A stretch of DNA of 64,000 nt, taken from assembly GCA_964489055.1 (NCBI GenBank), contig CAZAXF010000001.1:62001-126000 (forward strand), given 5' to 3'. A model generated the notes under the pieces. The model saw only the letters and a program-made list of their open reading frames with translations. It was not told the DNA's origin and did no database searches. Shown one piece after another: positions 16,091-24,006 of this stretch. Position 1 is the stretch's first letter; each line of letters starts with the position of its first letter. Origin of the DNA: 66-474 sp964489055 (GTDB lineage Bacteria; Pseudomonadota; Gammaproteobacteria; Xanthomonadales; Rhodanobacteraceae). The position numbers and the translations under genes were made by a program.

Positions 16091-17359
16091 ATGGACGGAC
16101 ACCCGCGGCTGCCCCACGTGATGATCCTTGGCGGTGGATTCGGCGGCCTCAAGGCTGCGCGGACGCTGGCCGGCGCGCCGGTGCGCGTGACGTTGATCGA
16201 CCGCGCCAACCACCACCTGTTCCAGCCCTTGCTGTACCAGGTGGCCGGCGCCACGCTGTCGGGCCCTGACGTCGCCGCGCCGCTGCGCCACATCGTGCGC
16301 CGCCAGGGCAACGTGACGGTGTTGATGGAGGACGTGCAGGGCATCGACGTCGCCGAGCGCCGCGTGCGCACCGGCGCGGCTGAATACGAGTACGACTGGC
16401 TCGTGATCGCCACCGGTTCGACGCATGCGTACTTCGGGCACGACGACTGGGCGCGCCATGCGCCGGGCCTCAAGACCATGGACGATGCGCTGGCGATCCG
16501 CCGTCGCATCCTGTCGGCATTCGAGGCCGCCGAACGCGAACCCGATCCCGCGCGGCGCGCAGAATGGCTGAGCTTCGCGATCGTCGGAGCCGGTCCGACC
16601 GGCGTCGAGCTGGCCGGCACGCTCGCCGAGATCGCGCACCACACGCTGCCGCGCGAGTTCCGCGCGGCGCGGCCGCGCCAGGCCGGCATCCACCTGCTGG
16701 AAGCCGGCCCGCGCGTGCTGTCGGCGATGCCGGAAAGGCTTTCGACGATCGCCCGGCGCAAGCTGGAACGCATGGGCGTCGAGGTCCACGTCAACGCCAA
16801 GGTGACCGGCATCGATGGCGAAGGCGTGGATGTGGGCGATGTGCGGATTCCCGCGCGCACGGTGATCTGGGCCGCCGGCGTGGCGGCGTCACCGCTGGGC
16901 CGGCAACTCGGCGTCGAGTGCGACCGGGCTGGCCGCGTGAAGGTGGCGCCCGACCTGTCGCTGCCCGGTCATCCGGAAGTTTTCGTGATCGGTGACCTCG
17001 CGCTCGTCGAGCAGGACGGGGCACAGGTGCCGGGCATGGCGCCGGCAGCCAAGCAGATGGGCCACCACGCCGCGCGCGTGATCCGCGAACGGCTCGCCGG
17101 CCGCACGCCGCCGGCGTTCCGCTACCGGGACCAAGGCAGCCTGGCCAGCATCGGGCGCACCTCGGCGGTGGTGGAGCTGCGCGGCTGGCAGTTTTCCGGA
17201 TTCCCGGGCTGGCTGCTGTGGCTGGTGGCGCACATCTTCTTCCTGATCGGCTTCCGCAACCGCATCGCCGTGGTCGCGAACTGGGCCTGGTCGTATCTCA
17301 CCTGGCAGCGCGGCGCGCGCATCATCGTCGGCCACGGGCAGGACGACGATGGCGGGTGA
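16091..17359 (+). CDS. ndh: Type II NADH dehydrogenase, NDH-2 (422 aa)
   Basis: This single-subunit flavoprotein would oxidise NADH and reduce quinone at the inner face of the cytoplasmic membrane without pumping protons. The FAD-binding motif is VMILGGGFGGLKAARTL near the N-terminus, and the NAD-binding motif is FAIVGAGPTGVELAGTLAEI near residue 165. A second FAD contact is FVIGDLALVE. The C-terminus carries the amphipathic membrane anchor (FPGWLLWLVAHIFFLIGFRN). The ATG at 16091 gives the family's usual length; the frame is open further upstream but without homology. It converges on the thioredoxin-like gene, with only 4 bases between the two stops. Confidence 0.92.
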   Translation: MDGHPRLPHVMILGGGFGGLKAARTLAGAPVRVTLIDRANHHLFQPLLYQVAGATLSGPDVAAPLRHIVRRQGNVTVLMEDVQGIDVAERRVRTGAAEYEYDWLVIATGSTHAYFGHDDWARHAPGLKTMDDALAIRRRILSAFEAAEREPDPARRAEWLSFAIVGAGPTGVELAGTLAEIAHHTLPREFRAARPRQAGIHLLEAGPRVLSAMPERLSTIARRKLERMGVEVHVNAKVTGIDGEGVDVGDVRIPARTVIWAAGVAASPLGRQLGVECDRAGRVKVAPDLSLPGHPEVFVIGDLALVEQDGAQVPGMAPAAKQMGHHAARVIRERLAGRTPPAFRYRDQGSLASIGRTSAVVELRGWQFSGFPGWLLWLVAHIFFLIGFRNRIAVVANWAWSYLTWQRGARIIVGHGQDDDGG

Positions 17360-17363
17360 GCGG

Positions 17364-17840
17364 CTAGCGCCTCGGGGCGAGCAGGTGTTGCAGTTGCGCC
17401 GGGGTCAGCTCGCCGCTGACGGCCTGGCGCGTGCCGTCGGCGTGGATCGCGATGGTGCGCGGCAGCTCGCCGCCCCAGCCCGGATCGATCAGGAAGTTGA
17501 TGCGGCCGGGCGAGGCCTCGGCGTAGGCGCGCGCGGGAAAACCCTGCATGCCGGCGGCGTCGAGCCTGGCGACGATCTGCGCACGGCGCGCGATGTTGTC
17601 GGTGGCGACGGTGACGAGTTCGATCCGCTTCGGATGCGCGCGCTGCAACTTCGCCAGTGCCTCCATGTTGGGTTCGCAGTACACGCAGTCCAGCGACCAC
17701 AGCATGACGATGCGCTCGCCGTGCGCGGGCGGCGCGAGCAGCGCCGCGACCTGGTCGGCGGCGAGTGGTTCGATCTTGGCGCTGCCGGCGAATGCGGTGG
17801 CAGCGAAGGCGAGCAGGAGGCATGGCAGCAGGCGGCGCAT
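17364..17840 (-). CDS. Exported thioredoxin-like protein (158 aa)
   Basis: A signal peptide (MRRLLPCLLLAFAATAFAGS) precedes a thioredoxin fold with the redox motif Cys52-x-x-Cys55 (WSLDCVYCEPNMEALAKLQR). The later strand LPRTIAIHADG supplies the usual cis-Pro position. It resembles the TlpA/ResA group of periplasmic reductants, which reduce Cys in metal-binding or cytochrome proteins. The ATG at 17840 has GGGAGAA upstream and overlaps the stop of the beta-propeller gene (TGATG), so the two are translationally coupled. The obvious inference is that it keeps the Cys-Glu-Cys-Cys cluster of that partner reduced. It is the last gene of the metal-type cluster. Confidence 0.85.
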   Translation of the reverse strand: MRRLLPCLLLAFAATAFAGSAKIEPLAADQVAALLAPPAHGERIVMLWSLDCVYCEPNMEALAKLQRAHPKRIELVTVATDNIARRAQIVARLDAAGMQGFPARAYAEASPGRINFLIDPGWGGELPRTIAIHADGTRQAVSGELTPAQLQHLLAPRR

Positions 17841-19066
17841 CAGTGTTCTCCCAGCGGAACCAGGCGAAAGCCGTCGGCGGTGTTCCACGCGGCATAGGCG
17901 TGGCCGGCGTGCAGCAGCAGTTGCGGCGAGGCGACCGCTGCCGTCGAGGTGGCGGCAGTCCGGGCTGCCTCGAAGTGCGCGCCATCGTCATGCGAAGTGC
18001 GCAGCATCAGTTCGTAACCCTTGGCATCGACCTGGTTCCAGACAACCCATACGGTCTCGCCGTGCACCGCGACGTCGGCATGGCTCGCGCCGGGCCCGCC
18101 CAGCTTCAGCCTGTGCCGCGGTGGATGGCCGGGGTCGAGCTGGCCGTACCAGACCGCGGGTCCGTTCGAAGCTTCGTACCACACGGCGTGGCGCACGCCG
18201 TCCGCGCCGATCGCGAGTCCCGGCCCCTGGTCGGGACAGGCCGGCACCTGCCAGCCGCTGAAGGTGGCGCGCTCCGGGTCATCGGGCTGGCCGTCGGTGT
18301 GCAGCACGGCGAAGGCATGGTCGCGGATGTTGTCGCCGTACACGCCGCGGAAGAACGCCGCGACCGCGCCGTCCGGCGTGCGGGCCAGGGTGGTGCGGCA
18401 GCATTCGCAACTGTGGTCCATCAGCTTGCGGCCTGGCGTGAAGTGCCGGCCGCCGTCATCCGACCATGCGTAGTAGATGGCGAACCCACCGTAGGGCTTG
18501 CCGGCCTTTTTCGCCTTGTCCGCGTCGCGCGCGTCGATCCACGCCGACACCACGTCGCCGTTGCCCGCGATCGCCAGCGAATCGAAGCCGCGGGTGACCT
18601 TCGACCCATCGTGGTTGACGGTGACGGGCGCGGAAAAGTGCTCACCGCCGTCCGTCGAGCGCGCCAGGCGGATGTAGCCGGTCCAGCCCGGCGCCGGTTG
18701 TTCGGTCCACTGCACGTAAATCGTGCCATCCGGTCCCGCCGCGATCTTGGGGCGGTTCTCGCCCGCCGCGTAGATGGTCTCGGCGACCGGGTTGACCACG
18801 ACGGGTTGGCTGAAGCTCTTGCCCAGGTCGTCGGAATGGCGCACCTGCACGTGGCCGTCGCGGACCGTGGCCAGCCACAGCCGTCCGTGCGCATCGAAGG
18901 CGGCGCCGGCGCCGAGGGCGGCCTGCTGCGGCATGTCCATGTGCTCGTGTGCCATGGCCGCCAGCGGCAGCAGCGCGCAGCAGCATGACACCAGTAGATT
19001 GCATGCGAGGCGCCGCCAGGGGCCGGCAAATCGCGAGCCTTCAGGGCAGCGCTGATCCGGTTCCAC
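17840..19066 (-). CDS. Exported sialidase-fold beta-propeller with Cys-Glu-Cys-Cys motif (about 408 aa)
   Basis: Four Asp-box motifs (SDDLGKSF, STDGGEHF, SDDGGRHF, SHDDGAHF) mark a six-bladed sialidase-type propeller. A true sialidase is doubtful: I see no catalytic Arg triad or RIP motif, and instead there is KLMDHSCECCRTTLARTPDG, with Cys220, 222 and 223 next to His, which looks like a metal or heme ligand site. The N-terminus has a signal peptide (RRLACNLLVSCCCALLPLAA, then MAHEHMDM). The start is uncertain: GTG at 19066 supplies a basic n-region; GTG at 18991 would give a shorter one without charges. The frame is open to 19954, but upstream it is encoded by repeats and antisense receptor sequence. 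It is coupled to the thioredoxin-like gene. Confidence 0.8.
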   Translation of the reverse strand: MEPDQRCPEGSRFAGPWRRLACNLLVSCCCALLPLAAMAHEHMDMPQQAALGAGAAFDAHGRLWLATVRDGHVQVRHSDDLGKSFSQPVVVNPVAETIYAAGENRPKIAAGPDGTIYVQWTEQPAPGWTGYIRLARSTDGGEHFSAPVTVNHDGSKVTRGFDSLAIAGNGDVVSAWIDARDADKAKKAGKPYGGFAIYYAWSDDGGRHFTPGRKLMDHSCECCRTTLARTPDGAVAAFFRGVYGDNIRDHAFAVLHTDGQPDDPERATFSGWQVPACPDQGPGLAIGADGVRHAVWYEASNGPAVWYGQLDPGHPPRHRLKLGGPGASHADVAVHGETVWVVWNQVDAKGYELMLRTSHDDGAHFEAARTAATSTAAVASPQLLLHAGHAYAAWNTADGFRLVPLGEH

Positions 19067-19581
19067 GGTCGTCACCCCCGCGAAAGCGGGGATCCAGCGC
19101 CTTTCGCGTCGCACCTTGCGATGCAACGACACTGGATCCCGGACATCGATTCGCGACTGCGTTTGCAGAGCCTGCCCCGGACTTGACCCGCGGAATGTGA
19201 ACGCCGAAGGCGGCGCGCAGCGCGAGCGCCATGGATGGCGCGAGTATTCCGGGATGGCGAGCGATATCAGGTCCTGCATGGGTGTCTTCATTTCGATGCC
19301 TTTGTGGATCAGTGCATGGTAGGGGCTTGTATCGTGCATGCCGTGCGAAGCGCCGTCGTGCGGCTCACCGTTTCCATTTGCGCGGCTTGCGCCTGACACT
19401 TCGCCAACCCGTGTCGTCATTCCGGGGCTGCCCGCGCTGTTTGCGGGCAGAACCCGGAATCCAGCTTTTGTCGGGCGTGTTGCCGAAAGCTGGATTCCGG
19501 GTTCCATCGCCGGCGATGCCGGCGCTGGCCCCGGAATGACGATTTTCTGAGTATGGCGCGAAGGCTGTTTCATCCGGCACG
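19067..19581. other. 515-base repeat-containing gap inside the metal-type cluster
   Basis: No gene is supported. Next to the propeller gene is a short inverted repeat (GTCACCCCCGCGAAAGCGGG, related to a copy near 62090). A complete family B palindrome occupies 19415-19542. The gap is far larger than the other spacings of the cluster (16 to 62 bases), so the propeller and thioredoxin-like genes may have their own promoter. Confidence 0.6.
19415..19542. repeat. Interspersed palindromic repeat, family B (complete copy)
   Basis: The copy begins GTCATTCCGGGGCTGCCCGC, contains GAACCCGGAATCCAGC and its inverse GCTGGATTCCGGGTTC, and closes GGCCCCGGAATGAC. Both halves are inverted with respect to each other, so the RNA could form a long hairpin. 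Similar copies are at 46319-46432 and 62236-62340, and partial ones at 6376-6436 and 60698-60748. Confidence 0.8.
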
Positions 19582-21750
19582 TCAATAGTTGAACCGCACC
19601 CCGACGTACACCGAGCGTGGTGCGCCGGGGTTGAAGATTGCGTCGTCTGCAGTGGCCCGGTTGACCACCTGCACGGCCGCGGAGTAGCGTCGGTCGAACA
19701 GGTTGCGTGCTTCGGCGAACATCTCCCAGCGGCCGTGTTCGATGCCCGTGCGCAGGCCGGCAACGGCGTAACCGCCGACGCGCAGGGTGTTGGCGAAATC
19801 GGCGTAGCGTGATCCCGTCCAGTCCAAGGTCGGGCCGATGTAGAAGCCGCCGGCATTGCGGTACATCACCTCGCCGTGCACCGCGAAGCGGGGCGCCGAG
19901 GGCAGGCGGTTGTTGCCGTACGCCGGGTCGCCGTCGAACGTGAAGTCGTTCCACGTGGCACTGACCAGCGGTTCGATGTGATCGCCGCTTTCGCCCACGG
20001 GAAAGCTTCCACCCACCAGTGCCTCCAGCCCGGCGTGGATGGTGCGCGGGATGTTGGCGGTCAGGCTGATGCCCGGTGCGTCCGGATCGTCGACCGAGAA
20101 GATTTCATCGTGGATGCGCTCGTGGTAGGCCGACACATTCCAGTGCCAGCTTGCACTGTCCGCGGCCATCGTGGTGGCGCCACGCAAGCCGAGTTCCCAG
20201 GCCACGCCGTGCATCGCGTCGAGGTTGGCGCCCGGGCCGCGCTCGCGGCGCGCGTTGTCCAGGTCGAAGTTGTTGGGTGACTGGTACACGCGCCCCACGC
20301 TGGCGTAGGCCTCGCTGTTGCCGCCCAGCGCGCGGATCACGCCGACGCGCGGATTGAACGAGGAAAACCGGTTGCGGTGGTTGCGCGGCGTGGTGTTGCC
20401 GGTGTCCACGCCGTCGATCTGGCGGTCGTCCAGGCGCGTCGTGGTGCCCTGCGCGCCATAGACCAGCATCCAGTCCGGCGCAACATTCCAGCGGTCCACC
20501 ACGAACAGGGTCACGTTGTCGGCGCGCTTGTCCACGACGTCCTGCAGCGTGCCGCGACGCCCCGCGTCGTTGGCGTAGTTGCCGCCGCGGTTCGCGGTGC
20601 GTGCAAGGTCGATGCCGGCAAGCAGGTTGTGCGCACCGGCCTGCAGGTGGTAGCGCAGCATGCCGCCGGTGGTGCGCTGGTGTGTGTCGATCAGCAGGCT
20701 GAACACGTTCAGCAGCGGCGGGTTGGGTCCGGGGCCGACGGGAACGAACACGTCCACGATCGGGTGGAACAGTCGCTGGTTTTCCCATGACAGCCCGAAT
20801 TCGAGCCGGCTGCGTGCATCGATGTCCCAGGTTGCCTTGGCGGCGATACGGTCGGTCTTGACGTTCAACTGGTGGTCGCCGAGCGCGTAGGACGGTTCGG
20901 CCTGCCAGGGGTCGGCGTCGTATTGCGCCTGCGTCAGTGCGCCGGGCAACTGCTGGCGATTGTCGATGTGGGTGCCGAAAACGCGCACGCGAAAATCGTC
21001 GGAAACCTGCCAGCCGCCGTTGGCGTACAGGCTGGCGCGGTTTTGCCGGCTGTGTCTGCGATAGCCGCCGAAGTGCTTGCCGTCGAGCGTGACCATGCCA
21101 TCGAGCGTGCCGGCCACGCCGCCCGCGCTGAGCGCGGCTTCGGCGTGGCCGTGGCTGCCGCCGGCAAGGAAGACCTCCCGCGGATTGCCGTTGCGCGCGG
21201 TGCGCGAGATGAAGTCGATCGCGCCGCCGAGGTCGCTCGCGCCGTAGGTCAGGGCGTTGATGCCGCTGGCGACGATGACGTCGCTGGCCATCCGTGCATC
21301 CAGCATGCGGTTGTGGTTGTTGCCGTCGGCCGCGGTGACCGGAAGGCCGTCCTGGAACAGCGCTACGCCGGCGTTGTCGTAGGCCAGCGAATTGAGGTTG
21401 GAGCCGCGGATGGACAGCACCATGTCGTCGCCGCCCGAGTTGCTTTCGGCCAGCACCCCGGGGACGTAGCGCAGCGCGTCGGCGAGGTTGTTGACCGCGC
21501 GTCGTCGAAGACTTTCCCCGTCCAGCAGGTACACGCCGCCGGGCACGCGCGACTGGGCGAGTTCAAGCCGGTCCACATGGGTGCCCTTGACCTCGATGGT
21601 GTCCAGGGTCTTGATGATGCCTTGCGCACCATCGGCGGCGGCATCGGCCGATGCGGCAATGGCCAGCGTCGGGACGGCCGGAAGCAGGGCCAGGCCGATG
21701 GCCAATGCCAGGCGCGACGCACGTGGCGCCGCGGGAAAACGTATCAACAT
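19582..21750 (-). CDS. TonB-dependent outer-membrane receptor 1 of the metal-type cluster (722 aa)
   Basis: A signal peptide (RLALAIGLALLPAVPTLAIA) leads to a TonB-box-like stretch LDTIEVKGTHVD and a plug domain (NLADALRYVPGVLAESNSGG, then VLSIRGSNLNSLAYDNAGVA and NALTYGASDLGGAIDFIS). The barrel ends SVYVGVRFNY with an aromatic C-terminus. The ATG at 21750 has GGAG upstream; the frame is open further but without homology. Length and plug style fit receptors for metal chelates such as ferric siderophores or copper; the ligand is not readable from the sequence. It is 62 bases downstream of the DUF2946 gene in the same direction. DUF2946 neighbours are often linked to copper or cobalt handling, which is family knowledge and not proof. 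Confidence 0.9.
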   Translation of the reverse strand: MLIRFPAAPRASRLALAIGLALLPAVPTLAIAASADAAADGAQGIIKTLDTIEVKGTHVDRLELAQSRVPGGVYLLDGESLRRRAVNNLADALRYVPGVLAESNSGGDDMVLSIRGSNLNSLAYDNAGVALFQDGLPVTAADGNNHNRMLDARMASDVIVASGINALTYGASDLGGAIDFISRTARNGNPREVFLAGGSHGHAEAALSAGGVAGTLDGMVTLDGKHFGGYRRHSRQNRASLYANGGWQVSDDFRVRVFGTHIDNRQQLPGALTQAQYDADPWQAEPSYALGDHQLNVKTDRIAAKATWDIDARSRLEFGLSWENQRLFHPIVDVFVPVGPGPNPPLLNVFSLLIDTHQRTTGGMLRYHLQAGAHNLLAGIDLARTANRGGNYANDAGRRGTLQDVVDKRADNVTLFVVDRWNVAPDWMLVYGAQGTTTRLDDRQIDGVDTGNTTPRNHRNRFSSFNPRVGVIRALGGNSEAYASVGRVYQSPNNFDLDNARRERGPGANLDAMHGVAWELGLRGATTMAADSASWHWNVSAYHERIHDEIFSVDDPDAPGISLTANIPRTIHAGLEALVGGSFPVGESGDHIEPLVSATWNDFTFDGDPAYGNNRLPSAPRFAVHGEVMYRNAGGFYIGPTLDWTGSRYADFANTLRVGGYAVAGLRTGIEHGRWEMFAEARNLFDRRYSAAVQVVNRATADDAIFNPGAPRSVYVGVRFNY

Positions 21751-21812
21751 GAGGCAACTCCAAAAGCGGGAAGGCGTGCACGAGCGGATTCGCGCGTGCG
21801 CGATGCATGCCA

Positions 21813-22217
21813 TCAGAGTGCGAAAGGTGGCCCCCGTGGCCCCAAGCCGTTGGGGGCGACGAATCCGTGTAAGGACCATCGCCACGGAGGATCGCGATGC
21901 TCGTTGCCGGCCCGGACCAGGTAAAGCCGGAGCAGCGGCAGCACGATCAGGCTGGCCAGCAGCGGGCAGTACGGGCACACGCCGCCGCCGTGGTGCATGT
22001 CACCGCGCGGATGCGCTGGCGCGCCCGGCGGGTTGGTGCTGTCCGGCCGTGCGTGACCTGGCGACGGTGCTGGCTGGCCCGCGTCGCCGGAATGCATCCC
22101 GTGCATGCCGGCCGGGACGGCGCCGAACGCGCGTCCGGTCGTTGGCAGGACCACCATCAGCAGCATGGCCGCGAAGGCCAGCCAGCTCAGCTTGCGTTGG
22201 ACGCGTGGTGCGGGCAT
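21813..22217 (-). CDS. DUF2946-type small exported protein (134 aa)
   Basis: It opens with a hydrophobic helix (KLSWLAFAAMLLMVVLPTTG) and has a His/Met-rich middle (VPAGMHGMHSGD, then HPRGDMHHGGG) ahead of a CPYCP motif and a second helix (LLASLIVLPLLRLYLV). This arrangement fits the DUF2946 family of small proteins found beside TonB receptors and metal genes. The His, Met and paired Cys residues suggest binding of a soft metal such as copper, but this is inference. The frame is open to 22286; ATG at 22217 was chosen because the basic and hydrophobic N-terminus begins there. It lies 16 bases from the stop of the chelatase-like gene. Confidence 0.75.
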   Translation of the reverse strand: MPAPRVQRKLSWLAFAAMLLMVVLPTTGRAFGAVPAGMHGMHSGDAGQPAPSPGHARPDSTNPPGAPAHPRGDMHHGGGVCPYCPLLASLIVLPLLRLYLVRAGNEHRDPPWRWSLHGFVAPNGLGPRGPPFAL

Positions 22218-22233
22218 GGATACGGATCGTGGC

Positions 22234-23973
22234 TCAGTGGTTGCCCGTATAGGCGCGGTTGCCGGGTGTGCCGGCGACTCCTGCATCCGGGCGCAGTTTC
22301 GCCACGCCGCGTTCGAATTCCTGCTCGACCCACTGCGCGAAATACGGCGTCTGCGCGAAACCGCGGCCCCACCCGAAATCCAGACCGGCGAGGTACTTGT
22401 CCGCCGCGCCGCGTTCGTTGATGCGCGCGGGGACGATCAAGGCGCGGCCGTCGCGATCGGCTTCCTCGACCATCCTGCGCACGTGCGCCACCGCGGCCTT
22501 GCGCTTGTCCGGCCAGTCCTCGCGCCAGGTGGCGTAGCGGATCGCGCGGAACGCATCGCCGCCATCGGCGCGCATCTGGCGTGTCAGGCTGTCCAGCGTG
22601 TCCAGCCATTGCTGGTTGCCCGAAGCGTCGCCCTTGCCGTGGGCCACCACGATCACGGTTTCGCGGGCGGGGTCCTTCGAGACCGTGCGCGCGTTGGCGA
22701 GCAGCGCCCGGGCGAACAGCGGATCGTCGTTGACGCCGCCCACGGTCACCATCGGCAGCGCCGAACGGATTCGCGGGGCGGCACCCAGCGATTTCGCGTC
22801 GCCGCCGTGGTGCAGGCCGTGACTGCCGCCGTGCATGGCATGCGCCGGGGCGGCGTGGCCATCCTCGGCACCTTCCACGTCGATGCCGAGCATGTGGTTG
22901 ACCGCCGGCAGGAACGAGGACGCCATGCCGTAGGCACGCACCACGACAATCGCGCGCACGTGCTGTTTTTCGAGCTGGCGCACCGCGCGCTCGACCGTTG
23001 GCGCATCGGCCATCGAGAACGCGAACGCCACCTTGTGGCGCGCAGCGACCTGCGCCAGCGCCTGCTCGATGTCCCGGTTCCAGAACCAGTCCGCGCCGTG
23101 CGCCAGCACCACCATGCCCACCTCGGAGGCAGGGAGCGGGGCAAACTGCATTTCGCCCTGGATGGCCGCGCGCTGCATCCATTGCGTCAGCGCATCGGTG
23201 GTCGCGATGGGCGAGGTCACGATCTGCGCGTCCTTCGGAAGGTCGCGGGAGAACCAGTGCGAAAACGTCATCATGCTGTCGTCGCGCGGCGCGAAGGCAA
23301 CCGGCACCACCAGCGCGTCGTGCGCGGCGCGGACAGCCTCCGTAACGAGCTTGCGCATCGCGTCGGTGTGCTTGGCCTTCCGCGTCGGGTACACCGCGGC
23401 CTCGATCGCATTGGGCGCGAGGGTGCTGGCGAAGTCGCCCATGCGCCGCAGTTGCCTGCGCATCGCGGCCGCGGCCGCCGGATCGGCGGCGCCATAGCCG
23501 AGCAGCAGCAGGCGTTGCTTGTCGGTGTGGGTGTCGCGCAGTCGTGCAGACAGATCCTCGACCGCGAGGTACGATGCGCCGTAGGGCCTTGCGATCGCAA
23601 GCGGCATGCCCTGGCGTTCGCGCAACTGCAACCAGCCCTCGGCAAGCTTCCAGCGCGAATCGGAAGTGGACATCACCAGCGGCAGCGTCACGATCCGCCT
23701 GGCGCCGTGGTCCTTCAGTCGTTGCAGGCGCGCATCGAGGATCTTCTCGCTGCGTGCGTCGGTCACGTACAGCAGCGCCGCGTTGCGGCCCTTCGCGAAG
23801 GCGTCGAAGGCGTCGCGCACTTCCTGGTTGCCCAGGAAGCCGCGATCGGGAGTCACCACCAGGATCCCGGTTCCGGCATCGGCCGGTGCGGCGTGTGCCG
23901 GCCAGGCGAGTCCCAGCGCGAGCAGCAGTGCGGCTCCGTACACGGCGTGCTTGATGAGGGATCGGGCGGCCAT
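22234..23973 (-). CDS. Exported four-lobed CbiX-like chelatase-family protein (579 aa)
   Basis: A signal peptide (MAARSLIKHAVYGAALLLAL, ending near AHA) is followed by four copies of the class II chelatase lobe. Their start strands are GILVVTPDRG (about 36), LLLLGYGAAD (about 155), MVVLAHGADW (about 287) and VIVVAHGKGD (about 440). Two lobes make one CbiX/CbiK-type chelatase, so this looks like two chelatase units fused. The His of the canonical active-site HG is kept only in lobes 3 and 4. A His-rich loop (six His in residues 372-391) separates lobes 3 and 4. The ATG at 23973 has GAGGAG upstream. Cytoplasmic relatives insert cobalt, nickel or iron into tetrapyrroles. An exported copy between two TonB receptors suggests metal insertion into, or removal from, a captured tetrapyrrole. 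Confidence 0.85.
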   Translation of the reverse strand: MAARSLIKHAVYGAALLLALGLAWPAHAAPADAGTGILVVTPDRGFLGNQEVRDAFDAFAKGRNAALLYVTDARSEKILDARLQRLKDHGARRIVTLPLVMSTSDSRWKLAEGWLQLRERQGMPLAIARPYGASYLAVEDLSARLRDTHTDKQRLLLLGYGAADPAAAAAMRRQLRRMGDFASTLAPNAIEAAVYPTRKAKHTDAMRKLVTEAVRAAHDALVVPVAFAPRDDSMMTFSHWFSRDLPKDAQIVTSPIATTDALTQWMQRAAIQGEMQFAPLPASEVGMVVLAHGADWFWNRDIEQALAQVAARHKVAFAFSMADAPTVERAVRQLEKQHVRAIVVVRAYGMASSFLPAVNHMLGIDVEGAEDGHAAPAHAMHGGSHGLHHGGDAKSLGAAPRIRSALPMVTVGGVNDDPLFARALLANARTVSKDPARETVIVVAHGKGDASGNQQWLDTLDSLTRQMRADGGDAFRAIRYATWREDWPDKRKAAVAHVRRMVEEADRDGRALIVPARINERGAADKYLAGLDFGWGRGFAQTPYFAQWVEQEFERGVAKLRPDAGVAGTPGNRAYTGNH

Positions 23974-24006
23974 GGGGTACTCCTCGTGTCGATCTTGCAT
24001 GTGGAA

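Noticed and set aside
18991..19954. Upstream part of the long minus-strand frame ending in the propeller protein, as one 704-residue protein
   Set aside because: The upstream part is out-of-frame receptor sequence followed by repeat-derived sequence; only the last 380-408 residues have a propeller pattern and a signal peptide.
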